From DASRDR01 sp044867785 (GTDB lineage Bacteria > Methylomirabilota > Methylomirabilia > Rokubacteriales > DASRDR01): 64,000 nucleotides of DNA. The notes beneath the pieces were generated by a model, which saw only the letters and a program-made list of their open reading frames with translations, did not search any database and had not been told where the DNA came from. Positions 35,012 through 43,678 of the stretch are shown one piece after another. The translations under genes were made by a program, and so were the position numbers. Where the stretch lies: assembly GCA_044867785.1 (NCBI GenBank), contig JBIOVM010000085.1, forward strand, positions 52,639 through 116,638. Direction: 5' to 3'. Numbering within the stretch: position 1 is the first letter of the stretch; the number at the start of each line of letters is the position of its first letter.

Positions 35012-35881
35012 GTGAGCACGCCGGGCGCCGGCGCGACCAGCCCCGAGACGGCGACGCCCCATGCCCGCCGGGCGGGTGCCGCCGCCCCCGCGCCCGCCGG
35101 CGCGGCGGAGGCGAAGCCGCTGCTGGAGGTCGACGGCGTCAGCGTCCGGTTCGGCGCGGTCCAGGCGCTCTCCCGGGTCTCCGTGGACGTGCGGCGCGGC
35201 GAGATCCTGGCGATCATCGGACCGAACGGCGCCGGCAAGACGACGCTCCTCAACGTCATCAGCGGCTTCTACCAGCCCGACGAGGGACGGATCCTGTTCG
35301 AGGGCCGCGACCGGACCCACCTGCGGGCGCCCGACGTGGCGGCGCTCGGCGTCGCGCGGACCTTCCAGAACGTCGCCCTGTTCCGGGGCATGACCGTGCT
35401 GGACAACATCATGACCGGCCGGCTCCTCCGAATGGGAGGGAGCGTCCTCTGGGAGGCCCTCTACTGGGGGCCCGCCCGCCGGCAGGAGCTCGAGCATCGG
35501 GCCTTCGCCGAGCGGATCATCGACTTTCTCGAGATCCAGGCCATTCGGAAGACCCCGGCCGGGCGGCTGCCGTACGGGCTGCAGAAGCGCGTGGAGCTGG
35601 CGCGCGCGCTGGCCGCCGAACCGACGCTCCTCCTCCTGGACGAGCCCATGGCGGGCATGAACGTCGAGGAGAAGGAGGACATGTGCCGGTTCATCCTCGA
35701 CGTGAACGACGAGTTCGGCACGACCATCGCGCTCATCGAGCACGACATGAGCGTGGTCATGGACATCTCGGACCGGGTGGCGGTGCTCGACTACGGGCGC
35801 AAGATCGCCGAGGGCCCGCCCGCCGCCGTCCGGGCCGATCCCGCCGTGATCGCCGCCTACCTGGGAGTCGCGCACGGGTGA
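35012..35881 (+). CDS. livG: LIV-type ABC transporter ATP-binding protein (LivG-like)
   Basis: The 289-residue ATPase has Walker A GPNGAGKTT (about residue 70), a modified ABC signature (LPYGLQKRVELARAL in place of LSYGQQRR) and Walker B LLLLDEPMAGM. About 35 extra Ala/Pro-rich N-terminal residues precede the ABC domain, so translation may really start downstream, but the GTG at 35012 follows a GGGGAG site. With the next four genes it forms a complete branched-chain amino acid/amide-type importer. Confidence 0.92.
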   Translation: MSTPGAGATSPETATPHARRAGAAAPAPAGAAEAKPLLEVDGVSVRFGAVQALSRVSVDVRRGEILAIIGPNGAGKTTLLNVISGFYQPDEGRILFEGRDRTHLRAPDVAALGVARTFQNVALFRGMTVLDNIMTGRLLRMGGSVLWEALYWGPARRQELEHRAFAERIIDFLEIQAIRKTPAGRLPYGLQKRVELARALAAEPTLLLLDEPMAGMNVEEKEDMCRFILDVNDEFGTTIALIEHDMSVVMDISDRVAVLDYGRKIAEGPPAAVRADPAVIAAYLGVAHG

Positions 35882-35968
35882 CCAGCCGACCCGGTCGCGC
35901 CTGCGACAGGAGCGAAGGCGGCGCCTCGGGGCCGGCCCGAAGCCGGTCGGCGGGCGAGGGCTGATCGC

Positions 35969-36904
35969 GTGAACCTCCTGCATGCGGTGCTGGTGGCGCC
36001 CTTCGCCGACATGGCGGCCAACCCGGCCTTCCTGGCCGAGGTGCTGATCGGCGGGATCGCGGCCGGCCTCATGTACTCGCTCGTCGCCCTCGGATTCGTC
36101 CTGATCTTCAAGGCCTCGGGTGTCTTCAACTTCGCCCAGGGCGTCATGGTGCTCTTCGCGGCGCTGACCCTGGTGGGCCTCATGGAGCGCGGGGCGCCGG
36201 TCTGGCTGGCGCTCGGGCTGACGATGGCCGTCATGGTGGCGCTCGCCTTCGTGATCGAGCGTGTGGTCCTCCGGCCGCTCGTCAATCAGGAACCGATCAT
36301 CCTCTTCATGGCGACGATCGGACTGACGATCTTCCTCCAGGGCTTCGGGGAGATGGCCTGGGGCGCCAACGTCAAGAGGCTCGACATCGGTATCCCCGAC
36401 ACCTCGTTCGTCGTCCGAGGGGTCCTCGTGAGCCGTCTCGAGCTGGCCGCGGCGGTGACCGCCGCCGTGCTGGTGACGGTGCTCGCCATCTTCTTCCATC
36501 GGACACGCATCGGCCGCGCGCTCCGGGCGGTGGCCGACGACCACGAGGCGGCGCTGTCGATCGGCATCCCGCTCAAGACCATCTGGGTCGTCGTCTGGTC
36601 GGCCTCGGGTCTGGTGGCGCTCGCCGCCGGCGTCATGTGGGGCGCCAAGGCGGGCGTCCAGTTCTCCCTCTCGCTCATCGCGCTGAAGGCGCTGCCGGTG
36701 CTCATCCTCGGCGGGTTCACCTCGGTGCCGGGCGCCATCGGGGGTGGTCTCATCATCGGAGTCGGGGAGAAGCTCGGGGAGATCTACTGGGGACCGCTCG
36801 TCGGCGGGGCGATCGAGAACTGGTTCGCCTACGTCGTCGCCTTGGCGTTCCTGGTCTTCCGTCCGCAAGGGCTCTTCGGCGAGAAGATCATCGAGCGGGT
36901 CTAG
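35969..36904 (+). CDS. livH: LIV-type ABC permease (LivH-like)
   Basis: The 311-residue inner-membrane protein has about eight hydrophobic segments and the characteristic LIV-permease loop (RTRIGRALRAVADDHEAALSIGI, about residues 175-197) that contacts the ATPases. It has the family length and sits 87 bp after livG. The gap carries no promoter I can identify. Confidence 0.92.
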   Translation: MNLLHAVLVAPFADMAANPAFLAEVLIGGIAAGLMYSLVALGFVLIFKASGVFNFAQGVMVLFAALTLVGLMERGAPVWLALGLTMAVMVALAFVIERVVLRPLVNQEPIILFMATIGLTIFLQGFGEMAWGANVKRLDIGIPDTSFVVRGVLVSRLELAAAVTAAVLVTVLAIFFHRTRIGRALRAVADDHEAALSIGIPLKTIWVVVWSASGLVALAAGVMWGAKAGVQFSLSLIALKALPVLILGGFTSVPGAIGGGLIIGVGEKLGEIYWGPLVGGAIENWFAYVVALAFLVFRPQGLFGEKIIERV

Positions 36905-36907
36905 AGC

Positions 36908-37984
36908 GTGATCTACCGGGAAGCCGGGCAGTTCAAGACGAGCTACGCCAGCGATCAGGCGATCTTCCCGATCGTCCAGGACCGCTGGGTCGCCGGACTC
37001 GTCCTGGCGGCGGCCGCGCTGGTCCCACCCCTCGTGGCGAGCGACTACTGGCTTCAGGCGGTCCTCATCCCGTTCCTCGTCTACTCCCTGGCGGCCATCG
37101 GCCTGAACCTCCTCACCGGGTACGCGGGACAGCTGTCGCTCGGCACCGGCGGCTTCATGGCGGTGGGGGCGTACTCGGCGTTCAAGCTCACCACGGCGTT
37201 CCCGCAGGTCAGCATCGTCATCGTCTTCCTGCTCTCCGGGCTCGTCGCCGCGGCGGTCGGGCTGATCTTCGGCCTCCCGAGCCTCCGGATCAAGGGCTTC
37301 TACCTCGCGGTCGCGACGCTGGCCGCGCAATTCTTCCTGATCTGGATGTTCAACAAGGTGGGATGGTTCGTGAACTACACGCCGTCCGGCACCATCACCG
37401 CCCCGGACCGAACCGTGCTGGGCGTCCTGGTGACCGGCCCCAGCGCCACGGCGTCCGCCCGCTACCTGATGGCGCTCGGCTTCGTGGCCGTCTTCGCGCT
37501 CGTCGCGAAGAACCTCGTCCGGGGCCGGATCGGCCGCTCCTGGATGGCCATCCGCGACCGGGACATCGCCGCCGAGATCATCGGCGTGCGACCGCTCCGG
37601 ACGAAGCTGCTCGCCTTCGGGATCAGCTCCTTTTACTGCGGCGTGGCCGGCGCCGAGCTCGTGTTCCTCTTCCTGGGCAGCGCGGAGACCCTGGCGTTCG
37701 ACATCAACCAGTCCTTCCTCGTGCTCTTCATGATCATCATCGGGGGGCTCGGGTCGATCCTCGGATCGTTCCTCGGGGCCGCGTTCATCGACGTCACCCC
37801 GATCCTCCTGACGAACGTGCCCCACTGGCTCGGCGTGAACCTCTCGGTGGCGCTGCTCAAGCAGATCGAGCTGATGGTCTTCGGCTCGCTCATCCTCTTC
37901 TTCCTGATCGTCGAGCCGCACGGCCTGGCCCGGCTCTGGCATATCGCCAAGGAGAAGCTCCGCATGTGGCCCTTCCCCTACTAG
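36908..37984 (+). CDS. livM: LIV-type ABC permease (LivM-like)
   Basis: The 358-residue inner-membrane protein has the LivM pattern: an N-terminal hydrophilic stretch, then LNLLTGYAGQLSLGTGGFMAVGAY near residue 72, and the coupling loop SWMAIRDRDIAAEIIGVRP near residue 213. It pairs with LivH to form the membrane channel. It starts at a GTG 3 bp after livH and ends 1 bp before livF. Confidence 0.92.
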   Translation: MIYREAGQFKTSYASDQAIFPIVQDRWVAGLVLAAAALVPPLVASDYWLQAVLIPFLVYSLAAIGLNLLTGYAGQLSLGTGGFMAVGAYSAFKLTTAFPQVSIVIVFLLSGLVAAAVGLIFGLPSLRIKGFYLAVATLAAQFFLIWMFNKVGWFVNYTPSGTITAPDRTVLGVLVTGPSATASARYLMALGFVAVFALVAKNLVRGRIGRSWMAIRDRDIAAEIIGVRPLRTKLLAFGISSFYCGVAGAELVFLFLGSAETLAFDINQSFLVLFMIIIGGLGSILGSFLGAAFIDVTPILLTNVPHWLGVNLSVALLKQIELMVFGSLILFFLIVEPHGLARLWHIAKEKLRMWPFPY

Positions 37985-37985
37985 G

Positions 37986-38822
37986 ATGGGTCCGGAGCCG
38001 AATCCGGTGAGCGAGAGCCCGAAGCCCCTGTTGACCGTCAACAACATCGAGGTCATCTACGACCATGTCATCCTAGTCCTCAAGGGTGTCTCGCTCCGGG
38101 TGGCCCAGGGGGGGATCGTCGCGCTTCTGGGAGCCAACGGCGCCGGGAAGAGCACGACGCTCAAGGCCATCTCGGGCCTGCTGCGGACGGAGCGCGGCGA
38201 GGTGACGAAGGGGGCCGTGGAGTTCCTGGACCGGCCCATCCACCATCGGGACCCCACGGACATCGTTCGCCAGGGGATCGTGCAGGTGATGGAGGGGCGC
38301 CACGTGTTCGAGCACCTCACGGTCGAGGAGAACCTCCTGACCGGCGCCTACACGCGCCGGAACGGACGGTCGATCACGGACGACCTCGAGCTGGTCTATC
38401 GCTACTTTCCCCGCCTCAAGGATCGGCGCGGGGTGCGGGCGGGGTACGTCTCGGGCGGCGAGCAGCAGATGCTCGCCATCGGCCGCGCGCTCATGGCGCG
38501 GCCGCGGCTCATGCTGCTCGACGAGCCGTCGATGGGCCTGGCACCGATGCTGGTGCAGGAGATCTTCGACATCGTCGGCCGTCTGAACCGGGAGGAGGGG
38601 GTGGCCGTGCTCCTGGCCGAGCAGAACGCGGCCATGGCGCTCCGCTTCGCGCAGTACGCGTACGTGATGGAGAGCGGGCGGATCGTGCTGGACGGCGATG
38701 CCCGCACCATCAGCGAGAACGAGGACGTCAAGGAGTTCTACCTCGGGCTCTCCGGCGTCGGTCACCGGAAGAGCTACCGGGACGTCAAGCATTACCGGCG
38801 CCGCAAGCGGTGGCTCTCGTGA
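37986..38822 (+). CDS. livF: LIV-type ABC transporter ATP-binding protein (LivF-like)
   Basis: The 278-residue ATPase has Walker A GANGAGKST, ABC signature VSGGEQQMLAIGRAL and Walker B LMLLDEPSMGL. About 40 residues follow the usual LivF end (EFYLGLSGVG, then a basic tail ending in RRRKRWLS). The extended, very basic C-terminus is unlike the shorter LivF of the second operon at 44467. I associate this form with LIV operons that also encode an acyl-CoA synthetase. Confidence 0.92.
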   Translation: MGPEPNPVSESPKPLLTVNNIEVIYDHVILVLKGVSLRVAQGGIVALLGANGAGKSTTLKAISGLLRTERGEVTKGAVEFLDRPIHHRDPTDIVRQGIVQVMEGRHVFEHLTVEENLLTGAYTRRNGRSITDDLELVYRYFPRLKDRRGVRAGYVSGGEQQMLAIGRALMARPRLMLLDEPSMGLAPMLVQEIFDIVGRLNREEGVAVLLAEQNAAMALRFAQYAYVMESGRIVLDGDARTISENEDVKEFYLGLSGVGHRKSYRDVKHYRRRKRWLS

Positions 38823-38872
38823 GCGGCGCCATCCGACCGACGCAGCCGAAACTCCGGACAAGGGAGGCAACC

Positions 38873-40204
38873 ATGAGGGGGAAGACCTTCTCGATCGTCG
38901 CTCTCGGCATCCTGGCCGTCGCGATCGCGGTATGGCCGCTGGCCACGCCGGCGCCGGCCCAGGACAAGTCGATTTTCATCCCGCTGTTGGTCTACCGGAC
39001 CGGGCCGTACGCGCCGGGCGGCATCCCGATCGCCAACGGCGCCGTCGACTACTTCAACCTCCTGAACGAGCGCGACGGCGGGATCAACGGCGTCAAGCTC
39101 GTGTTCGAGGAGTGCGAGACCCAGTACGACACCAAGCTGGGGATCGAGTGCTACGAGCGCCTCAAGGGGAAGGGGCCAATCCTGGTCAACCCGTACAGCA
39201 CCGGGATCACCTACCAGCTCATTCCCAAGGCGCCGGTCGACAAGGTCGTCGTCCACTCGATGGGCTACGGCATGACCGCCTCGGCGGACGGCCGCTGGTT
39301 CCCGTGGGTCTTCAACTTCCCGATGACCTACTGGAGCCAGGCCTCGGCGTTCGTCAAGTACATCGGCCAGCAGGAGGGCGGGCTGGACAAGCTGAAGGGC
39401 AAGAAGGTCGTCCACATCTTCCACAACAGCCCGTACGGCAAGGAAGCGAACCCGACCCTCGAGCACCTGTCCAAGCAGCATCAGTTCGAGCTGACGCTCC
39501 TGGCGGTGGACCACCCGGGACAGGAGCAGAAGGCGACGTGGCTCCAGGTCCGCCGGATCAACCCGGACTGGATCTACATCTCCGGCTGGGGCGTGATGAA
39601 CCAGGTGGCGGTCAAGGAAGCGGCCGCGCACGGCATGAAGATGGACCACGTGATCGGCAACTGGTGGACCGGCACCGAGACGGACGTCATCCCGGCCGGT
39701 GACGGCGCCAAGGGCTACAAGTCCTTGACCTTCAGCGCCCCCGGCGCCGGCTTCAAGGTCCATCAGGACGTGCTCAAGCACGTGTACGACAAGGGCAAGG
39801 GCGCCTACAAGGACCGGGCCCAGATCGGCGAAGTGCTCTACAACCGCATGATCATCAACGCCATGTACAACACCGAGGCGATCCGCACGGCGATGGGCAA
39901 GTACGGCAACAAGCCCCTCTCCGGCGAGGAGGTCCGGTGGGGCTTCGAGAACCTGAACCTCACCGACCAGCGCCTCGAGCAGCTCGGCATGAAGGGCATG
40001 GTGCGGCCCCTCAAGGTCACCTGCGAGAACCACGAGGGCAACGGGATGGCGGCGGTCCAGCAGTGGGACGGCAAGAAGTGGACCATCGTCTCCGACTGGA
40101 TCGAGCCGATGCGCGACGTGGTGCGGCCAAAGCTCGAGGAAGCGGCCATCGAGGAGGCCAAGAAGCTCAACTACACGAAGCGCGACTGCTCGAAGGAAGG
40201 CTAA
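38873..40204 (+). CDS. livK: LIV-type ABC solute-binding protein
   Basis: The 443-residue exported protein has a Sec signal peptide (residues 1-30, cleavage after PAQ). The mature part is a type I periplasmic binding fold. The ligand is not readable: the sequence lacks the canonical LivK ligand residues that I could place, and the acyl-CoA synthetase upstream hints at a carboxylate. The ATG at 38873 behind AGGGAGG is chosen over longer in-frame starts because it gives the signal peptide. It is the last gene before a palindrome. Confidence 0.88.
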   Translation: MRGKTFSIVALGILAVAIAVWPLATPAPAQDKSIFIPLLVYRTGPYAPGGIPIANGAVDYFNLLNERDGGINGVKLVFEECETQYDTKLGIECYERLKGKGPILVNPYSTGITYQLIPKAPVDKVVVHSMGYGMTASADGRWFPWVFNFPMTYWSQASAFVKYIGQQEGGLDKLKGKKVVHIFHNSPYGKEANPTLEHLSKQHQFELTLLAVDHPGQEQKATWLQVRRINPDWIYISGWGVMNQVAVKEAAAHGMKMDHVIGNWWTGTETDVIPAGDGAKGYKSLTFSAPGAGFKVHQDVLKHVYDKGKGAYKDRAQIGEVLYNRMIINAMYNTEAIRTAMGKYGNKPLSGEEVRWGFENLNLTDQRLEQLGMKGMVRPLKVTCENHEGNGMAAVQQWDGKKWTIVSDWIEPMRDVVRPKLEEAAIEEAKKLNYTKRDCSKEG

Positions 40205-40215
40205 AGCCTTCGACC

Positions 40216-40256
40216 CTATCGGCCCACGGGTGGCTGTCCAGCCCGTGGGCCGATAG
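40216..40256 (+). terminator. Perfect 15-bp palindrome, probable operon end
   Basis: CTATCGGCCCACGGG (40216-40230) and its exact complement (40242-40256) flank an 11-nt loop, 11 nt after the binding-protein stop. No T-tract follows, so termination may need Rho, or the hairpin may protect the 3' end. Confidence 0.65.
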
Positions 40257-40277
40257 TGACCACCGACCCGAAGTGTC

Positions 40278-41552
40278 ATGAAGCGCGCGGATCGCCTACG
40301 CGGCTACTACGACCGGAAGCGCGAGACCATGGGGGTCCGCGCGCGCCGCGCATACCAGGACAGGTGGGTGCAGGCGCTGGTGGCCAACGCTTGGCGCCGC
40401 GCGCCGGGCGTGCGGCGGCGCCTGGAGGCGGCGGGACTCCGACCGGCGGCCGTGCGGACGCTGGCCGATCTCGACCGCCTCCCGGTGCTCAAGAAGGCGG
40501 CGATGCCGGACCTCCAGCGCGCCGACCCGCCGTTCGGCGGCTTCGCGACGGTGTCCGGAGCCGAGCTCGGGACGGTCTTCGTCTCGCCGGGGCCGATCTA
40601 CGAGCCCATCGCCCGGCGCGATTGGAGCCCCTGGCGAACGGAGACCGCGGCCTACGCCGGGGGATTCCGGCCTGGCGACGTCGTCGTGAACACGTTTCTC
40701 TACCACCTGACGCCGGCCGCGCACCTCTTCGACCGGGGGCTGGCCCTCCTGGGGTGCACGGTCGTCCCGACCGGACCCGGGAACGTCGAGACCCAGGTCC
40801 GGACCATCCAAGACCTCGGCGCCACCGGGTACGTGGGGACGCCGTCGTTCCTGATGGCCATCCTCAAGCACGCCGCGGAGAAGGGGCCCGGGCGGCTCCC
40901 GCTCGAGGTCGCCCAGGTCGGAGCCGAGGCGCTGCCGCCCTCGCTCCGTCGCACGCTGGAGGTCGAGCACGGGATCCTGACGCGCCAGGGCTTCGGCACC
41001 GCGGACCTCGGGATCCTCGCCTACGAGTGCCGGGAAGCGGACGGGATGCACGTCATGGAGGACGTGGTCCTCGAGATCTGCGATCCCGAGACCGGCTCGC
41101 CGCTCCCGAGCGGGGAGACCGGGGAGATCGTCTGCACCGTCAACCACCGCGCGTACCCGATGATCCGCTTCGGCACCGGGGATCTCTCCGTGGTGACCGA
41201 GGCGTCGTGCCCATGCGGCCGGACTTCCCCCCGCATGCTCGGCTGGCGCGGCCGGACCGACGAGGTGACGAAGGTCCGGGGCATGTTCGTGCATCCCCGC
41301 CAGGCCGACGAGGTCGCCGCCCGCTTCCCCGCGGTGGCGCGCTGGCAGGCCGTGGTCACCCGGAAGGAGCACGAGGACGGGCTCGCCTTCCACGTCGAGC
41401 TGGTCGCGGGGACCCGGCCCGAGCAGGTCGTCGCGGAAATGGTCGCGGCGATTCGAGAGGTCATGAAGCTCCGGGGCGAGGTCGAGGTGGTGCCCCCCGG
41501 CACCATCCCGGCCAGCGCCAAGAAGATCGACGATCGGCGGAAGTGGGAGTGA
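40278..41552 (+). CDS. Phenylacetate-CoA ligase family protein with a degenerate P-loop
   Basis: The 424-residue protein follows the PaaK layout: an N-terminal helical segment, GATGYVGTPSFLMAILKHA near residue 190, HRAYPMIRFGTGDLS near residue 290 and a C-terminal PaaK-type domain with VRGMFVHPRQ. The phosphate-binding loop of PaaK (SSGTTGKP) should lie near residue 100, but the sequence there reads VFVSPGPIYEP, with no Gly-Thr-Thr-Gly. It may still bind a ligand but is unlikely to form an adenylate by the usual route. It lies between the two LIV-type operons. Confidence 0.8.
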   Translation: MKRADRLRGYYDRKRETMGVRARRAYQDRWVQALVANAWRRAPGVRRRLEAAGLRPAAVRTLADLDRLPVLKKAAMPDLQRADPPFGGFATVSGAELGTVFVSPGPIYEPIARRDWSPWRTETAAYAGGFRPGDVVVNTFLYHLTPAAHLFDRGLALLGCTVVPTGPGNVETQVRTIQDLGATGYVGTPSFLMAILKHAAEKGPGRLPLEVAQVGAEALPPSLRRTLEVEHGILTRQGFGTADLGILAYECREADGMHVMEDVVLEICDPETGSPLPSGETGEIVCTVNHRAYPMIRFGTGDLSVVTEASCPCGRTSPRMLGWRGRTDEVTKVRGMFVHPRQADEVAARFPAVARWQAVVTRKEHEDGLAFHVELVAGTRPEQVVAEMVAAIREVMKLRGEVEVVPPGTIPASAKKIDDRRKWE

Positions 41553-41580
41553 GCCCCGGGCGGCCCCGGCGGGACGCGTC

Positions 41581-42234
41581 GTGACCGACCGCTCGGCGAC
41601 CTTCGAGCGCGTGTTGCGGCTCGAGCACGGCCGGACGGCGCTGCTGGTCGTCGACATGCAACGGGGCTTCCTCGATCCGGGCGTCGCGATGGAGGTGCCG
41701 CAGGCGCGGAGCATCGTGCCGGTCGTCCGCGACCTGCTCGAGCTCTTCCGTCGGAAGGGTCTGGCGGTGGCCTTCAGCCAGTTCGTGTACTCACCGGCGG
41801 CGCCCCTGCTCGTGGGCGAGCTGCATCCCGAGCACCAGCCGGCCGTTCCCGGTCGGCCGGCGGGCTTCGGGCATCCCTCGTCCTCGTGTCTCGAGGGGGA
41901 TCCGAGCGTCGAGGTGGTGACGGAGTTGGCGCCGCTCCCCGAGGAGCTGACGGTGCGGAAGCACTGGTACGACGCCTTCGCCGGCACGCCGCTCGACGGC
42001 GCGCTCCGGGCGCGCGGTGTCCGCTCGCTGGTCGTGACGGGGACCATGACCGACATCTGCGTCTTGGCGACCGTCGTGGGCGCGTTCAATCGCGAGTACC
42101 GCGTGACCGTGGTGGAGGACGGGGTGGCGACCCTCTGGCCGGAGATCCAGCGGGCGACGCTGGACATCGTCCGCCGGGCCTACGGACGCGTCGTTCCGGC
42201 GAAGGTGGTCGCCGACGAGATGGCGGCGTGGTGA
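41581..42234 (+). CDS. Isochorismatase-family cysteine hydrolase
   Basis: The 217-residue protein has the complete catalytic triad of the family: Asp25 in LLVVDMQRGF, Lys127 in VRKHWYDAF and Cys160 in TMTDICVLAT. Members are amidases or hydrolases such as nicotinamidases, ureidoacrylate or N-carbamoyl amidases. The substrate is not readable. It starts at a GTG 28 bp after the PaaK-like gene and probably shares its transcript. An amide substrate would fit the amide-type transporter genes on either side. Confidence 0.9.
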   Translation: MTDRSATFERVLRLEHGRTALLVVDMQRGFLDPGVAMEVPQARSIVPVVRDLLELFRRKGLAVAFSQFVYSPAAPLLVGELHPEHQPAVPGRPAGFGHPSSSCLEGDPSVEVVTELAPLPEELTVRKHWYDAFAGTPLDGALRARGVRSLVVTGTMTDICVLATVVGAFNREYRVTVVEDGVATLWPEIQRATLDIVRRAYGRVVPAKVVADEMAAW

Positions 42235-42260
42235 GCGGGCAGGACGCGAGGGCGGCCGGC

Positions 42261-42290
42261 TTGCGCGAGAGCCCCACCGTGGAGTATAGA
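42261..42290 (+). promoter_or_regulatory. Promoter of the second LIV-type operon
   Basis: TTGCGC (42261-42266) and TATAGA (42285-42290) are 18 bp apart. The -10 is good (four of six, in AT-rich local context); the -35 keeps only TTG. A start near 42297 would give a leader of about 67 nt before the binding-protein gene, with a GGGAGGA site ahead of the ATG. Confidence 0.5.
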
Positions 42291-42363
42291 GGGTCAACCC
42301 GGACACGACTGGCGCGCCTTCGTCCGGCATCCGGACAACACCCATAGCAGGGAGGATCTGACC

Positions 42364-43668
42364 ATGGCGGAACGCTGGCAGGACGAAGCCTGGGCCCGCG
42401 ACATGTGGTGGAGCGGCAAGACCACCCGCCGGAGCTTCCTCGGGCTGTCGGCCGGGGCGGCCGGCGCGCTCGGCGCGACGATGCTGGTCCCCGCCCCCTG
42501 GCGGGAGGCCTTCGGTCAGGCCAAGCCGTTCAAGCTCGGGACCCTTCAGCCCCTGTCGGGGACGGCGGCGGCCGGCGGCAAGACGGCGCTGGTCGGGGTG
42601 CAGATGGCGGTGGACCGCATCAACAAGAGCGGCGGCGTCAACGGCCGGCCGATCGAGCTCCTGGTCGCCGACTACGAGTCCAAGCCCGACGTCGGCCGGC
42701 GGAAGGCCGAGCGGCTCGTCGTCGAGGATCAGATCGACGCCCACGCCGGCGGATACCTCTCCAACGTGTGCCTGGCCTGCATGCCGGTGTACGAGGAGCA
42801 CAAGCTCGTCAACATGATCACGGTGTGCCTCGACACCACGATCACCCAGAGCAAGTGCAGCCGCTTCTCGTTCCGCCCGTTCGACTTCGCGCCCTCGCAG
42901 GCCGTGGCGGCGGCGCCCTACATGGTCGGCAAGATGGGCAAGCGGTGGCACATCGCGTACGCGGACTACGCCTGGGGTCAGTCGACGAAGGACGCTTACG
43001 TCGCCGAGATCCGGAAGAACGGCGGCGAGGTCGTGGGCACCACCGGCATCCCGCTGGGCACCGCCGACATGACCCCCTTCCTCAGCAAGATCACCGGGGC
43101 CTTCGACGGGCTCTTCGGGATCTTCTTCGGGCCCCAGGGCATCGCCTTCGTCACCCAGAGCTTCGATCTGGGGCTGACCAAGAAATACCGGCTGGCCGGC
43201 GACGGGGCCATCGCGGTCGCCACGGCCCTACCGGCCATCGGCAGCAAGGGCGAGGGATTCGTCGGCATCGACCGCTACATCCCGGTGATGGAGGGTGTCC
43301 TGAACACGCCCCACCACAAGCGCTTCTTCGACGACGCGGTGGCGCGCCTGAAGGCGATCGACCCCAGCGGGCCGCTCCCCGACCGCTACGTGCAGTCCAA
43401 CTACGAGGGTGTGAACGCGCTGAAGATCGGGATGCAGAAGTCGGGCTTCCAGGGGCGCAAGGACACGATGAAGCTGATCGAGGCCCTGGAAGGGCTCGAG
43501 ATGAAGGAAGGCGACGACTTCCCCCAGGGCGACAAGATCCTCCGCAAGGAGGACCACCAGGCGTTCCTGCGGGAGTTCCTCTTCGAGCTCCGCGGGGGCA
43601 AGTACAAGGTCCTGGACGTCATCCCCAAGGAGAAGACGATAGTCCCTGCCGCCTGCCAGTTCGCGTAG
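42364..43668 (+). CDS. LIV-type ABC solute-binding protein with Tat signal
   Basis: The 434-residue protein has a twin-arginine signal starting unusually late (TTRRSFLGLSAGAAGALGA, residues 20-38), after a charged leader, with cleavage near FGQA. The mature part is a type I periplasmic binding fold: LGTLQPLSGTAAAGGKTALVG, INKSGGVNGRPIELLVAD and AYADYAWGQST are typical. It is the first gene of an operon ordered binding protein-G-F-H-M, different from the first operon (G-H-M-F-K). The ligand is unknown. Confidence 0.9.
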   Translation: MAERWQDEAWARDMWWSGKTTRRSFLGLSAGAAGALGATMLVPAPWREAFGQAKPFKLGTLQPLSGTAAAGGKTALVGVQMAVDRINKSGGVNGRPIELLVADYESKPDVGRRKAERLVVEDQIDAHAGGYLSNVCLACMPVYEEHKLVNMITVCLDTTITQSKCSRFSFRPFDFAPSQAVAAAPYMVGKMGKRWHIAYADYAWGQSTKDAYVAEIRKNGGEVVGTTGIPLGTADMTPFLSKITGAFDGLFGIFFGPQGIAFVTQSFDLGLTKKYRLAGDGAIAVATALPAIGSKGEGFVGIDRYIPVMEGVLNTPHHKRFFDDAVARLKAIDPSGPLPDRYVQSNYEGVNALKIGMQKSGFQGRKDTMKLIEALEGLEMKEGDDFPQGDKILRKEDHQAFLREFLFELRGGKYKVLDVIPKEKTIVPAACQFA

Positions 43669-43678
43669 CGCGGCAGGC

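Noticed and set aside
34913..38056. A 1047-codon minus-strand frame opposite the first LIV operon
   Set aside because: Shadow frame. Four well-conserved transporter genes cover the same bases on the + strand.
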